Assembly: GCA_001872625.1 (NCBI GenBank)
Contig: MNXP01000035.1
Coordinates: forward strand, 1 to 41,845
Source: Bacteroidetes bacterium CG2_30_33_31
GTDB taxonomy: Bacteria > Bacteroidota > Bacteroidia > Bacteroidales > UBA1556
DNA: 41,845 bases
Direction: 5' to 3'
Below are positions 28,109 to 35,825 of the stretch, piece by piece. How positions within the stretch are numbered: position 1 is the stretch's first letter; every line of letters starts with the position of its first letter. The position numbers and the translations under genes are program-made. The notes beneath the pieces were generated by a model that was not told the DNA's origin, searched no databases, and saw only the letters and a program-made list of their open reading frames with translations.

Positions 28109-28478
28109 AGAAGCTGAAGTATTAGGTAAATATATTATTAAGTATTCAATAAGCGAAAATGAAATAATGCGCTATAAAGATGGCGTCAGAAAGTTGAAGT
28201 ATGATACGGATAATAAAATAGTAAATATTGCTATTAAAAATCCTTTTCTTATTCCTTATATTGATGCAAGTCAATCGCTTATGGATAAAAAACACTTGCT
28301 TCAAAAAAAACTTCTTCTCATGTTTGCCATTCTGGAAACCACGCCAAAATACGCAAGTTATTTTATGGCCAAGCCACAATCGCTATTATATATCTTTGTA
28401 ATCATTTTCGCCGGAATCAGAGCTGTTTTTAAAAGTATTATTGGTATAATTATTTACAAATTCCTGCCAAAGAAATAA
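28092..28478 (+). CDS. Hypothetical protein with C-terminal membrane helix, last gene of the GT2 operon
   Basis: Not recognised. 128 residues: an N-terminal soluble part with charged and beta-forming stretches (YKDGVRKLKYDTDNKIVNIAI), a basic segment around residue 68, and one strong hydrophobic helix near the C-terminus (about 96-121) followed by a basic end (FLPKK). It overlaps DUF2304 by 17 bases, so it is translationally linked. Converges with the OstA-like gene. Confidence 0.65.
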   Translation: MMNLSKEAEVLGKYIIKYSISENEIMRYKDGVRKLKYDTDNKIVNIAIKNPFLIPYIDASQSLMDKKHLLQKKLLLMFAILETTPKYASYFMAKPQSLLYIFVIIFAGIRAVFKSIIGIIIYKFLPKK

Positions 28479-28503
28479 AGCAAAATTTAAAAATTCACAG
28501 AAA

Positions 28504-30018
28504 TTATTTCATCTTCCACAAGAAAATGTCTTTTCTGCCTCTGGGTCGAGCATAGTTTAGATTTTCAAAATTTTTCAATTTTTGATCTTTCTCAGCAACA
28601 TCCTTAAGAGGGAAAAGAGTGCCAGTGGGTTCATCGAAGTAGATAATGTTTTTAATTTGCTTCTTTTCGATAAAAATTTTAAGGTCACTTGCAACAGAAA
28701 TGTCGACTCCAATTAAATTCTTTTTGTCATCACGAGCAAAGTAAATTGTTTCCGCATTGCCCTTTACATCAAGTCTATTAAGTTCATTATCTGCAAAATA
28801 ACCAATCATATTTTTTCCGCTAATTTGATTAAAATAGGCTAAAGTATCTCTTGAAAAAACAAATGAATTTTCCATGATATGCAATTCCTTAGGTTTATTA
28901 TTCAAAGTTAATATTTTGATATAATCGCCACTCAATTGATTTTTGCCTGACCATAAAACCGGCTTTTTATACATTTCAATAATGGAATCTTTAAGGCTAT
29001 AAATCATTGAATCACAAAGACCTTGAAGATCGCTTTTGTAAATGATGGCCTTATGATATGCATAAACTTCTTTAGCTTTCTGTAAACTATCGAAATATAG
29101 CATTAATGTGTCTGCATGAAGAAAAATAGAATCCTTTTCATTATCTAAAATTATGGCTAAAGCATTATCGGTACATAAACTGTATTGTTTATCTCCTTGG
29201 TAATCAATATAATTACAATATATTATCAGCTTCTGGGCGGTATCTTTCAGTATAACATTGTGGAAGGCTTTACCAGAATTATTTGTTCTATTATAAAATA
29301 GACTGTCGCCTTGAATTCTTTGGTGGTCATTTCGCAAATAGGCATTTTTACCAAAGCGCGACTTATCGGTTTTTGAGTTGTACCAACCTTTTTCGCAATA
29401 AATAAAATTCTCTTTACTTACTATTGTTGTTGGTCCCAGAAAAGTTGAAATCTCAGTATTAGTATTATAAATAAGTGTATCACAGTTAATTGTATATTCT
29501 GGATTGACAAGGACTACATTTTTTTTAAAAAAAACGGTATTATTAGCAGTGTTAAAAATTCCATAGACTGATTTCAAATCATTATCAGCATTTATTATTT
29601 TTCCGCCATCGAAATAGCTGCCAATTTTTGTTGAGAGATTGTATTTCAAATGATTGGTGGTCATGTTCATTGTCTGGTCAGTAAATTTGATATTATTGAA
29701 CAACTCCGCCAAACGATTATTTCCCTCATAAATCAAAGAGTCGCTGTATATATTTACGTTGCCATTATCAATAATATGTACATTACCATAAGCTTTAACT
29801 TTATTGCTATTGCCATAAAGATAGGCTGAATCACATTTCAAAATAGATGCTTTATGGCTAAAAGTAACGTTACCAATAAGTTTCTGAACATCCGCACCAC
29901 TATTTTTATCGTATGCCAAAATATCGGCACCAACCAATTGAATCTTGCTTTTGGATTGCGAATACACCGCTGGCGATAAAAAAGATAAAATCAGAAATAT
30001 TACCAAAAACTTTCTCAA
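28504..30018 (-). CDS. OstA/LptA-like periplasmic protein
   Basis: A 504-residue exported protein with a signal peptide (about 1-20, ending AVYSQ). The rest is a repeated OstA/LptA beta-jellyroll pattern: short strands with recurring C-D-S-A-Y/D-S-L-Y-type motifs (SILKCDSAYLYGNSNKVKAYGNV, INCDTLIYNTNTE, IYSDSLIYEGNNRLAEL). It is about three times longer than E. coli LptA (185 residues), so it may form a longer stretch of the periplasmic LPS bridge by itself. It is divergent from the LptF/G permease gene. Confidence 0.83.
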   Translation of the reverse strand: MRKFLVIFLILSFLSPAVYSQSKSKIQLVGADILAYDKNSGADVQKLIGNVTFSHKASILKCDSAYLYGNSNKVKAYGNVHIIDNGNVNIYSDSLIYEGNNRLAELFNNIKFTDQTMNMTTNHLKYNLSTKIGSYFDGGKIINADNDLKSVYGIFNTANNTVFFKKNVVLVNPEYTINCDTLIYNTNTEISTFLGPTTIVSKENFIYCEKGWYNSKTDKSRFGKNAYLRNDHQRIQGDSLFYNRTNNSGKAFHNVILKDTAQKLIIYCNYIDYQGDKQYSLCTDNALAIILDNEKDSIFLHADTLMLYFDSLQKAKEVYAYHKAIIYKSDLQGLCDSMIYSLKDSIIEMYKKPVLWSGKNQLSGDYIKILTLNNKPKELHIMENSFVFSRDTLAYFNQISGKNMIGYFADNELNRLDVKGNAETIYFARDDKKNLIGVDISVASDLKIFIEKKQIKNIIYFDEPTGTLFPLKDVAEKDQKLKNFENLNYARPRGRKDIFLWKMK

Positions 30019-30042
30019 AATTTGTAATTATTAATATATTGG

Positions 30043-30050
30043 CAAAAATA
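30043..30050 (-). promoter_or_regulatory. -7 element for the OstA-like gene
   Basis: On the minus strand TATTTTTG matches TAnnTTTG and predicts a ~20-base leader to the ATG at 30018. No -33 element at proper distance. Confidence 0.45.
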
Positions 30051-30183
30051 GAGCTATTAATTTAATTTGGTACTAATAATGCAAATCCATAAATATTATT
30101 GTGCAATAGCTTGTAATTATTGACGTTAAAAACTATTAATTTTCATTTAAACAATTTTACATCAAATGTATAGTCAGTCTAAT

Positions 30184-30191
30184 TATATTTG
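30184..30191 (+). promoter_or_regulatory. -7 element for the LptF/G permease gene
   Basis: TATATTTG followed by C is a perfect TAnnTTTG. The start near 30196 lies downstream of the longest-ORF TTG (30189) and upstream of the TTG at 30219, deciding the start codon. Confidence 0.6.
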
Positions 30192-30218
30192 CAGCCATAT
30201 ATTATTAATAAACAGGTT

Positions 30219-31844
30219 TTGAAAAAACTCGACAAATTTTTAATAAAATCTTATTTAGGGCCATTTATCCTGACATTTTTTATCTCCTTATTTGTATTAT
30301 TGATGCAATTTCTTTGGAAGTATATCGATGATTTTGTTGGTAAAGGATTTGATACCCTGGTGATTGCCGAATTGATGCTATATGCCTCAGCCACATTTGT
30401 GCCTTTAGCCTTGCCTCTTGCGGTTCTACTTTCCTCTTTGATGAATTTTGGAAATATGGGCGAGAATTATGAACTTGCAGCGATAAAATCATCAGGAATT
30501 TCACTAAATAGAATTATGCGACCCTTAGTAATTATTGCTTTAATTATAACAATTTCAGCATTTTACTTTTCAAATAATGTTCTTCCGGTAGCCAATTTAA
30601 AATTTCTAACTCTTTTGCGCGATGTTAGAGAGCAGAAGCCAGCAGTGCAGATTGAAGAAGGCGTTTTTTATTCTGAAATTGAAGGCTACGTAATAAAAGT
30701 TGGCAAGAAAGATCAAGATGGCATTACTATTCACGATATTCTTATTTATGACCACACTGCCAATGCTGGAAATTCAAAAGTTACAATGGCTCCCAAAGGA
30801 AGAATGGAAATGTCGGCAGATAAAAGATATTTGGTCTTTACCCTTTTTGATGGCTTTACTTATGATGAAAATTTGGGAAATCAGCAAAAATTTAATCGCG
30901 GAAATCATGCTATGCAGCGAACAAAATTTTCGGAAGATATAAGCAGGATAGACCTAAAAGCTTTCGATTTTAAAAAATCCGACGCCTCAGTTTTTAGAAA
31001 TGGCAACGAGATGATGAACCTACACCAGCTATCATTTTCTTTGGATAGTTTGAATAATTATCAAGATACAGTTAAAGCAAATTTTACAAAATATATCGTA
31101 AATGATTATGAATTCTTAAACCTCTATCAAAAAATATTGAAAGAGCCAGACACAATAAAACCTAAAAATACTGCTGCATCTATTGACACATCAAAGAAAT
31201 ATTATGTAGATCCAGTCTTGAATATCGTAATTCAAAAACCATCAATAAAACATACAAAGACAAATACACACGCGGTAGATAGTCAGAAGGTTAATGAAAT
31301 CTTAGAAGTTGCAGTCAGACTCGATACAAACCGGAAATTTAATGACACAATTATTAAAAATTTTAATACCGTGGATGCAGGCAGAATTATTAATTCGGCT
31401 TTGGTTTTGGCTCGTAATGCAAGCTACCAATCAGATATAACCAATCAAAGTATAATTGGCCAAGCAAAAAATATTGCTAGATATGACATTGAAATGAATA
31501 GAAAATTTACTCTTTCTTTTGCATGTTTGATTTTCTTTTTCATAGGCGCACCTTTGGGAGCAATTATTAGAAAAGGTGGACTGGGTACACCACTGGTAAT
31601 GTCGATAGCATTTTTTGTAAGCTATTATATTTTAGCAATTATAGGAGAAAAATCTGCAAAAGAACTTGTGATGTATCCAGCTCTCGGAATGTGGCTTTCT
31701 TCAATAATTTTTGTACCAATAGGTATTTTTATCACATACAAAGCTACTGCAGATGCACCTTTACTTGACAGAGAATCTTATCTTAAAATTTATAATAAAT
31801 TTTTAAAATATATACCATTACTCAATAGATGGCTGAAGGAATAA
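30219..31844 (+). CDS. LptF/LptG-family LPS export permease (YjgP/YjgQ)
   Basis: Inner-membrane permease of the Lpt ABC transporter that extracts LPS from the membrane. The start is taken as TTG 30219 (KKLDKFLIKSYLGPF, the usual family beginning), because the longer frame at 30189 begins inside the -7 promoter element. The resulting 541 residues have three N-terminal membrane helices (about 13-33, 53-75, 95-117) and three C-terminal ones (about 430-450, 455-475, 490-515) around a periplasmic jellyroll. It is far longer than E. coli LptF/G (about 360), with ~170 extra residues, Lys/Asp/Thr-rich, before helix 4. The GT4 gene overlaps its 3' end by 16 bases. Confidence 0.88.
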   Translation: MKKLDKFLIKSYLGPFILTFFISLFVLLMQFLWKYIDDFVGKGFDTLVIAELMLYASATFVPLALPLAVLLSSLMNFGNMGENYELAAIKSSGISLNRIMRPLVIIALIITISAFYFSNNVLPVANLKFLTLLRDVREQKPAVQIEEGVFYSEIEGYVIKVGKKDQDGITIHDILIYDHTANAGNSKVTMAPKGRMEMSADKRYLVFTLFDGFTYDENLGNQQKFNRGNHAMQRTKFSEDISRIDLKAFDFKKSDASVFRNGNEMMNLHQLSFSLDSLNNYQDTVKANFTKYIVNDYEFLNLYQKILKEPDTIKPKNTAASIDTSKKYYVDPVLNIVIQKPSIKHTKTNTHAVDSQKVNEILEVAVRLDTNRKFNDTIIKNFNTVDAGRIINSALVLARNASYQSDITNQSIIGQAKNIARYDIEMNRKFTLSFACLIFFFIGAPLGAIIRKGGLGTPLVMSIAFFVSYYILAIIGEKSAKELVMYPALGMWLSSIIFVPIGIFITYKATADAPLLDRESYLKIYNKFLKYIPLLNRWLKE

Positions 31845-33046
31845 AGTTTCTGCAATTAACCAATAAACCTCCTTTTCCTCCTATGGATGGTGGCGCTATT
31901 GGCATGAATAATATCTCTCAAGGACTTATAAATGAAGGATATAACCTAAAAATATTTTCAGTAAATACACACAAACATTTTGTCGATATTGCAAATCTTC
32001 CTGAAGAATATATCTCAAAAACATCTATAGAATTTGGATTTATCGACACAAGGATAAAAAATATTGATGCATTAATAAATCTTTTCTCGTCGAAATCATA
32101 TAATATAAAGAGGTTCTTTGATAAGAAATTTGAATCAAAATTGATAGAAATTTTACTTTCGATAGATTTCGATATTGTTCAAATGGAATCAATTTTTTTG
32201 ATGTATTATCTACCAACAATAAGGAAATACTCAAAAGCGAAAGTAATTCTGCGTGCGCCAAATGTTGAATTTAAAATTTGGGAGCGTTTGGCCCACACCG
32301 AAAAAAATATTCTAAAAAAATTCTACCTTAAATTATTGGCCTCAAGGCTTAAAAAAGAGGAAATGGAAATCCTCAATAAGTTTGACGCATTATATACTGT
32401 AACAGAAAGCGATATGAAAATATTTCAAAGTCTTGGTGCAAATATTCCCATGACTTACATTCCTACAGGCATGGATGTTACAAAAATAGTACATGAAAAA
32501 AATAATTTAGCCGAGGAACTTTCATTATTTCATATTGGAGCACTTGATTGGAGGCCTAATCAAGAAGGATTAATGTGGTTTTTGGAAAATGTATGGGATA
32601 AATTGACGAATGAATTTCCCGATTTAAAATTTTATCTTGCTGGCAGACGACCTCCACAGTGGATAAAAAATTTATCATTCAAAAACCTTATTATTCTTGG
32701 TGAAATTGATGATGCAGAAGCTTTTATAAATGCTCATTCAATTATGATAGTTCCTCTATTTTCTGGCAGTGGAATGAGAGTAAAAATTGTAGAGGGAATG
32801 ATGCTTGGAAAAGCAATAATCTCAACAAATATAGGCGCTGAAGGAATAGTCTTCGATAATGGCTGCGATATTATTATTGCCGATACTGAGGAGGAATTTA
32901 TTTCTGCCATACGACTTCTTGTAAATGATTCTGAGAAATTACAAAGTCTCAAAAACAATGCTCATACAAATTCAAAAAAAAATTACTCTGATGAAGTTCT
33001 GACAAAAAAATTAATTGATTTTTTAAGCAATATTTTGTCTGTTTAG
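31829..33046 (+). CDS. Family 4 glycosyltransferase
   Basis: A 405-residue GT-B retaining glycosyltransferase. The N-terminal domain begins with FLQLTNKPPFPPMDGGAIGMNNI. The C-terminal domain has FHIGALDWRPNQEGL and the donor-binding KIVEGMMLGKAIISTNIGAEGI (about residues 315-345), typical of sugar transferases in surface polysaccharide synthesis. Donor and acceptor are unknown. The ATG lies inside the last codons of the Lpt permease gene (16-base overlap), so the two are co-transcribed and an LPS or surface glycan role is a fair inference. Confidence 0.88.
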   Translation: MAEGIKFLQLTNKPPFPPMDGGAIGMNNISQGLINEGYNLKIFSVNTHKHFVDIANLPEEYISKTSIEFGFIDTRIKNIDALINLFSSKSYNIKRFFDKKFESKLIEILLSIDFDIVQMESIFLMYYLPTIRKYSKAKVILRAPNVEFKIWERLAHTEKNILKKFYLKLLASRLKKEEMEILNKFDALYTVTESDMKIFQSLGANIPMTYIPTGMDVTKIVHEKNNLAEELSLFHIGALDWRPNQEGLMWFLENVWDKLTNEFPDLKFYLAGRRPPQWIKNLSFKNLIILGEIDDAEAFINAHSIMIVPLFSGSGMRVKIVEGMMLGKAIISTNIGAEGIVFDNGCDIIIADTEEEFISAIRLLVNDSEKLQSLKNNAHTNSKKNYSDEVLTKKLIDFLSNILSV

Positions 33047-33354
33047 CATTTTCAGTTGATTAATAATATGACATAATAAATATTTGCTAATTATAGAATC
33101 AGTAGGCGATTTTACTTTATAAAAATTTCATTTAATAAAAAAAATTAAGGAGATTGCTCCTAAATACTTTATAAACCTTGGCTTTTATGATTACAATGTG
33201 AAATTACCGATATTAAACTATTTAACAAATTAAAACTAATTAATATTTTAACAGTCAGATGATTGGTTATTAACAAGGGAAGGCGGCGTTTTTAGACGTA
33301 AGTCTGGGCTTTGATGAGAGATTGAGCAGACTGAATGTTCAATTATTCCACTCA
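33047..33354. other. Gene-free stretch after the GT4 gene
   Basis: No coding frame of interest. A 5-base hairpin (AGGAG/CTCCT, 33148-33161, 4-base loop) without U-tract and a 10-base direct repeat TTCAATTATT (33338-33347 and 33358-33367) are the only structures seen. It leads into the decayed gene region. Confidence 0.5.
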
Positions 33355-33640
33355 TTATTCAATTATTACATCTGATACTTTCTCCATGCAGTATGGGCAA
33401 ACAACCCAAAGTTTTTCAAGTTGACTGAAACACTTTTTGCAAATGAATACTTTTCAACTGCTGACTTTATTGGAATGCTTGTTCTAACTGTGAAGATGTC
33501 GGGGATTTCTTTTAAGGAACTTGATTCGTTGCCTTTTTCAGTGAAAGACTTCAATTTTTTTACCGTGTCGATTTGTCGAATAAGTCAATCGACTCTTTCA
33601 GTAAATACTCGCCTATGTGTTTGAACAATTTTAAGTCCAT
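33355..33640 (-). pseudogene. Frameshifted remnant of a small protein ending in a zinc ribbon
   Basis: On the minus strand an ATG at 33640, 3 bases after the stop of the Fic remnant, opens a frame (MDLKLFKHIGEYLLKESIDLF) that breaks near an A-run at about 33559-33566. Coding-like sequence resumes in a second frame (KEIPDIFTVRTSIPIKSAVEK). It resumes again in a third, giving CKKC-x10-CPYC and ending at the stop at 33355. The last part is a clear C-x2-C...C-x2-C zinc ribbon. At least two frameshifts are needed to join them. Product unknown; the spacing suggests it was operonic with the Fic gene. Confidence 0.5.
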
Positions 33641-33643
33641 GAT

Positions 33644-33957
33644 TTACATATTGACATTCTTTTGTTGCTCCATAGCCTTTGGGGACATCAAAAGAAATGG
33701 CATCGCTTTTTCATACTTAATTTCTTCATAATAAAAACCTGTAAGATCTAAATTATTATAATAATCATTCAGTTTGCTATAATAGCATAGTTCGCTTGTA
33801 ATACCATGCGTTTTGCCCTAAATGACTGCTTAAAAACCATTATATAAATGGCGTGCCGTTTTCTTCCATTACCATCGTTGAATGGATGTATTTTAACAAA
33901 CAATAAATGAATCAATGAAGAATAATAAATATCTCATCTGTACTTAAATATGAAGTT
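33644..33957 (-). pseudogene. Frameshifted remnant of a Fic/DOC-domain protein
   Basis: On the minus strand bases 33888-33862 encode HPFNDGNGR, the Fic active-site motif HPFx(D/E)GNGR, preceded in frame by LIHLLFVKI as in Fic proteins. Fic enzymes transfer AMP or related groups to target proteins and often act as toxins. Upstream, a plausible lead-in (TSYLSTDEIFIILH) is in another frame. Downstream, after QANY, coding continues in a different frame (YSKLNDYYNNLDLTGFYYEE, then AMPFLLMSPKAMEQQ) to a stop at 33644. At least two frameshifts and a missing N-terminus mark it as dead. Mobile-mystery-protein-B-like Fic proteins look similar. Confidence 0.65.
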
Positions 33958-34236
33958 GGGAAAATTCAGCAAGACAAGGAAGTTTCAAAATTTAAACCTA
34001 AATTTAAAGAATGCATTATAATTCACAAATACAGAAAAATGTATAAATTAGGGAAAGATATTTAAATGAGGATTGCTATATTTTTGATACGAATTTTGGT
34101 ATTAGTAAAGCATTTTAAATTTATCAAAATAATTTAAGTCCGGTCATTTGAGCTTTTTTTATGTTTTAAGCATAACTATGCAAAATACCTAAAAAAATGC
34201 TAAGAGGAAAAAGCTTTTTAAATTGTAGTTCAAATG
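33958..34236. other. AT-rich stretch between the Fic remnant and the tRNA terminator
   Basis: No intact gene. A plus-strand open stretch ending at 34066 (about 50 residues, Lys-rich, no start codon) may be another decayed fragment but could be chance. The missing N-terminal part of the Fic gene is not found here. No integrase and no copy of the tRNA 3' end were seen. Confidence 0.4.
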
Positions 34237-34275
34237 AAAAAAGGACACAAAGTTTAAAAACTCTGTACCCCTTTT
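34237..34275 (-). terminator. Terminator after tRNA-Arg
   Basis: A long imperfect stem (34258-34275 pairing with 34237-34255) of AAAAGG...GTTT type, with a tight loop, followed on the minus strand by a run of six T. It begins 17 bases after the tRNA 3' end, so the tRNA forms its own transcription unit. Confidence 0.75.
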
Positions 34276-34291
34276 ATTGGTATTATCGATG

Positions 34292-34365
34292 TGATCCTGG
34301 AGGGGCTCGAACCCCCAACCTCCTGATCCGTAGTCAGGTACACTATCCAATTATGCTACAGGACC
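34292..34365 (-). tRNA. tRNA-Arg (anticodon ACG)
   Basis: A 74-base tRNA on the minus strand. The acceptor stem GGTCCTG pairs with CAGGATC (one G-U), with discriminator A. The anticodon stem CCTGA/TCAGG encloses the loop CTACGGA, giving anticodon ACG, which after A34 deamination reads CGU/CGC/CGA. The T arm is GGGGG-TTCGAGC-CCCTC. CCA is not encoded. It decodes the main CGN arginine codons. Confidence 0.95.
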
Positions 34366-34379
34366 ATATTTTCAAAGCG

Positions 34380-34412
34380 CAAAGATACAGTATTTTATTC
34401 TTTAAGCATCAA
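34380..34412 (-). promoter_or_regulatory. Promoter of tRNA-Arg
   Basis: On the minus strand TTG (34412-34410) and TATCTTTG (34387-34380, followed by C) are separated by 22 bases, matching TTG-N17-23-TAnnTTTG. The start would be near 34375, about 10 bases before the mature tRNA. Confidence 0.65.
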
Positions 34413-34471
34413 GAATATTTGTATTTATGGCATAAATTTTTAGTTTTTATTTTTATGCTTTTGAAAAATAA

Positions 34472-34505
34472 AAATAGCGTTATTATATTCTTAATAACGC
34501 TATTT
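34472..34505 (-). terminator. Rho-independent terminator of the serine operon
   Basis: A 14-base perfect stem (34472-34485 with 34492-34505) and a 6-base loop, followed on the minus strand by a T-rich run. It lies about 50 bases past the DUF1015 stop. Confidence 0.9.
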
Positions 34506-34557
34506 AATTCATTGGTAATGAATTTTTTGACGAAGCTTAATTAGATTTTCAGCCAAA

Positions 34558-35808
34558 TTAAACCAGCTCATGAATCACCAATCCACTTCTTAATTTAGGT
34601 TCAAACCAAGTAGTTTTTGGTGGCATAATATTGCCAGAGTCGGCAATATTAATCAGTTGTTGCATGGAAACAGGAAATAATGCAAAAGCGACTTTCATTT
34701 CGTTAGAATCAACACGTTTTTTCAATTCACCAAGTCCACGAATTCCACCAACAAAATCTGCCCTTGTAGTTGTTCGTAAATCTTTGATATCAAGATGTTT
34801 ATCTAAAATATGCTTTGAAAGAATAGTTACATCAAGCACACCTATTGGATTTTTATCATCATAACAATGAGCTTTAGCATCTAAACGGTACCACATACCA
34901 TTGATGTACATGCCAAATTGATGCAATTTTGTTGGTTTAAATATTTCACTACCAATTTTAGATATCAAAAAATCGGCTTCGAGGAGTTTTAGAAATTTAT
35001 CTTCATCATAACCATTCAAATCTTTTACAAGTCTGTTGTAATCAATTATATTTAGCTGGTTATCAGGAAAATGAACTGCCATAAAAAAGTTGTATTCTTC
35101 ATTTCCATTATGCCGTGGATTTTTTGCTGCCATTTCGGCACCAATTCTACCAGCAGCGGCAGTGCGGTGATGTCCATCGGCAACATAAGTGAAAGGGACT
35201 TTTGTTGCAAAGAGGTGTTCGATATCTGCGTTATCTTTATCGGAATTTACCAACCAAAAGTGATGTCCAAAGCCATCTTCAGCGACGAAATCATATTCTG
35301 CTTTTTCGTTTTTTACAATTCGTTCTACTATGGTATCTATCTCGGCTACAGCTTTATAGCTAAAAAACACTGGTTCAATATTGGCGTTGGTATAACGAGT
35401 CAAGACCATTCTGTCTTCCTCTTTATCAGGCCGGGTAAGCTCGTGTTTTTTAATTATTCCATCTACGTAATCTTGGCAAGCAGCGGCGCCAACAATTCCA
35501 TATTGTGTTTTGCCATTCATCGTCTGCGCATAAATATAGTATTTTGGAGATTCATCTTGAACCAGCCAGCCATTTGTTTTAAATTTTTTAAAATTTTCAG
35601 CAGCTTTATTATACACAGTTTCCGAATGAACATCAACGTTTGCAGGACAATCTATCTCAGCTTTTGTAATATGCAAGAGAGTTTTTTCGTTGCCTTTAGC
35701 CATTGCAGCTGCTTCCTTCGAATTCATCACATCATAAGGCAGACATGCTAATTTTTCAATTATTTCTTTTGGTGGTCTCAGTCCTTTAAAAGGCTTAATT
35801 ATTGCCAT
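34558..35808 (-). CDS. DUF1015 family protein, serine-operon member
   Basis: A 416-residue cytoplasmic protein of the DUF1015 family. Landmarks are the start IKPFKGLRPPKEIIEKLACLPYDVM, the HELTRPDKEEDRMVLTRYTNANIEPVFF block (about 118-150), the VADGHHRTAAA signature (about 206-216) and GGIRGLGELKKRVDS. The conserved His, Asp and Arg clusters suggest an enzyme, but no activity is firmly assigned as far as I know. It is third in the serC-serA operon (17 bases after serA). As no phosphoserine phosphatase is present here, a link to the last step of serine synthesis or to phosphoserine handling is an attractive inference. Confidence 0.85.
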   Translation of the reverse strand: MAIIKPFKGLRPPKEIIEKLACLPYDVMNSKEAAAMAKGNEKTLLHITKAEIDCPANVDVHSETVYNKAAENFKKFKTNGWLVQDESPKYYIYAQTMNGKTQYGIVGAAACQDYVDGIIKKHELTRPDKEEDRMVLTRYTNANIEPVFFSYKAVAEIDTIVERIVKNEKAEYDFVAEDGFGHHFWLVNSDKDNADIEHLFATKVPFTYVADGHHRTAAAGRIGAEMAAKNPRHNGNEEYNFFMAVHFPDNQLNIIDYNRLVKDLNGYDEDKFLKLLEADFLISKIGSEIFKPTKLHQFGMYINGMWYRLDAKAHCYDDKNPIGVLDVTILSKHILDKHLDIKDLRTTTRADFVGGIRGLGELKKRVDSNEMKVAFALFPVSMQQLINIADSGNIMPPKTTWFEPKLRSGLVIHELV

Positions 35809-35825
35809 AATATATTAATATTTAA

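Noticed and set aside
33148..33161. AGGAG/CTCCT hairpin after the GT4 gene as a terminator
   Set aside because: Only 5 base pairs and no T-run; it is recorded as structure but not called a terminator.
33421..33624. 67-residue plus-strand open frame
   Set aside because: Antisense to the zinc-ribbon remnant, whose cysteine pattern is far more convincing.
33926..34066. Plus-strand Lys-rich open stretch without start codon
   Set aside because: Could be a decayed fragment but overlaps the lead-in of the Fic remnant and has no recognisable motif.
34197..34544. 115-residue plus-strand open frame containing GGARTPNLLIRSQ
   Set aside because: It is the antisense reading of tRNA-Arg and flanking terminators; this kind of peptide is a known false gene over tRNAs.
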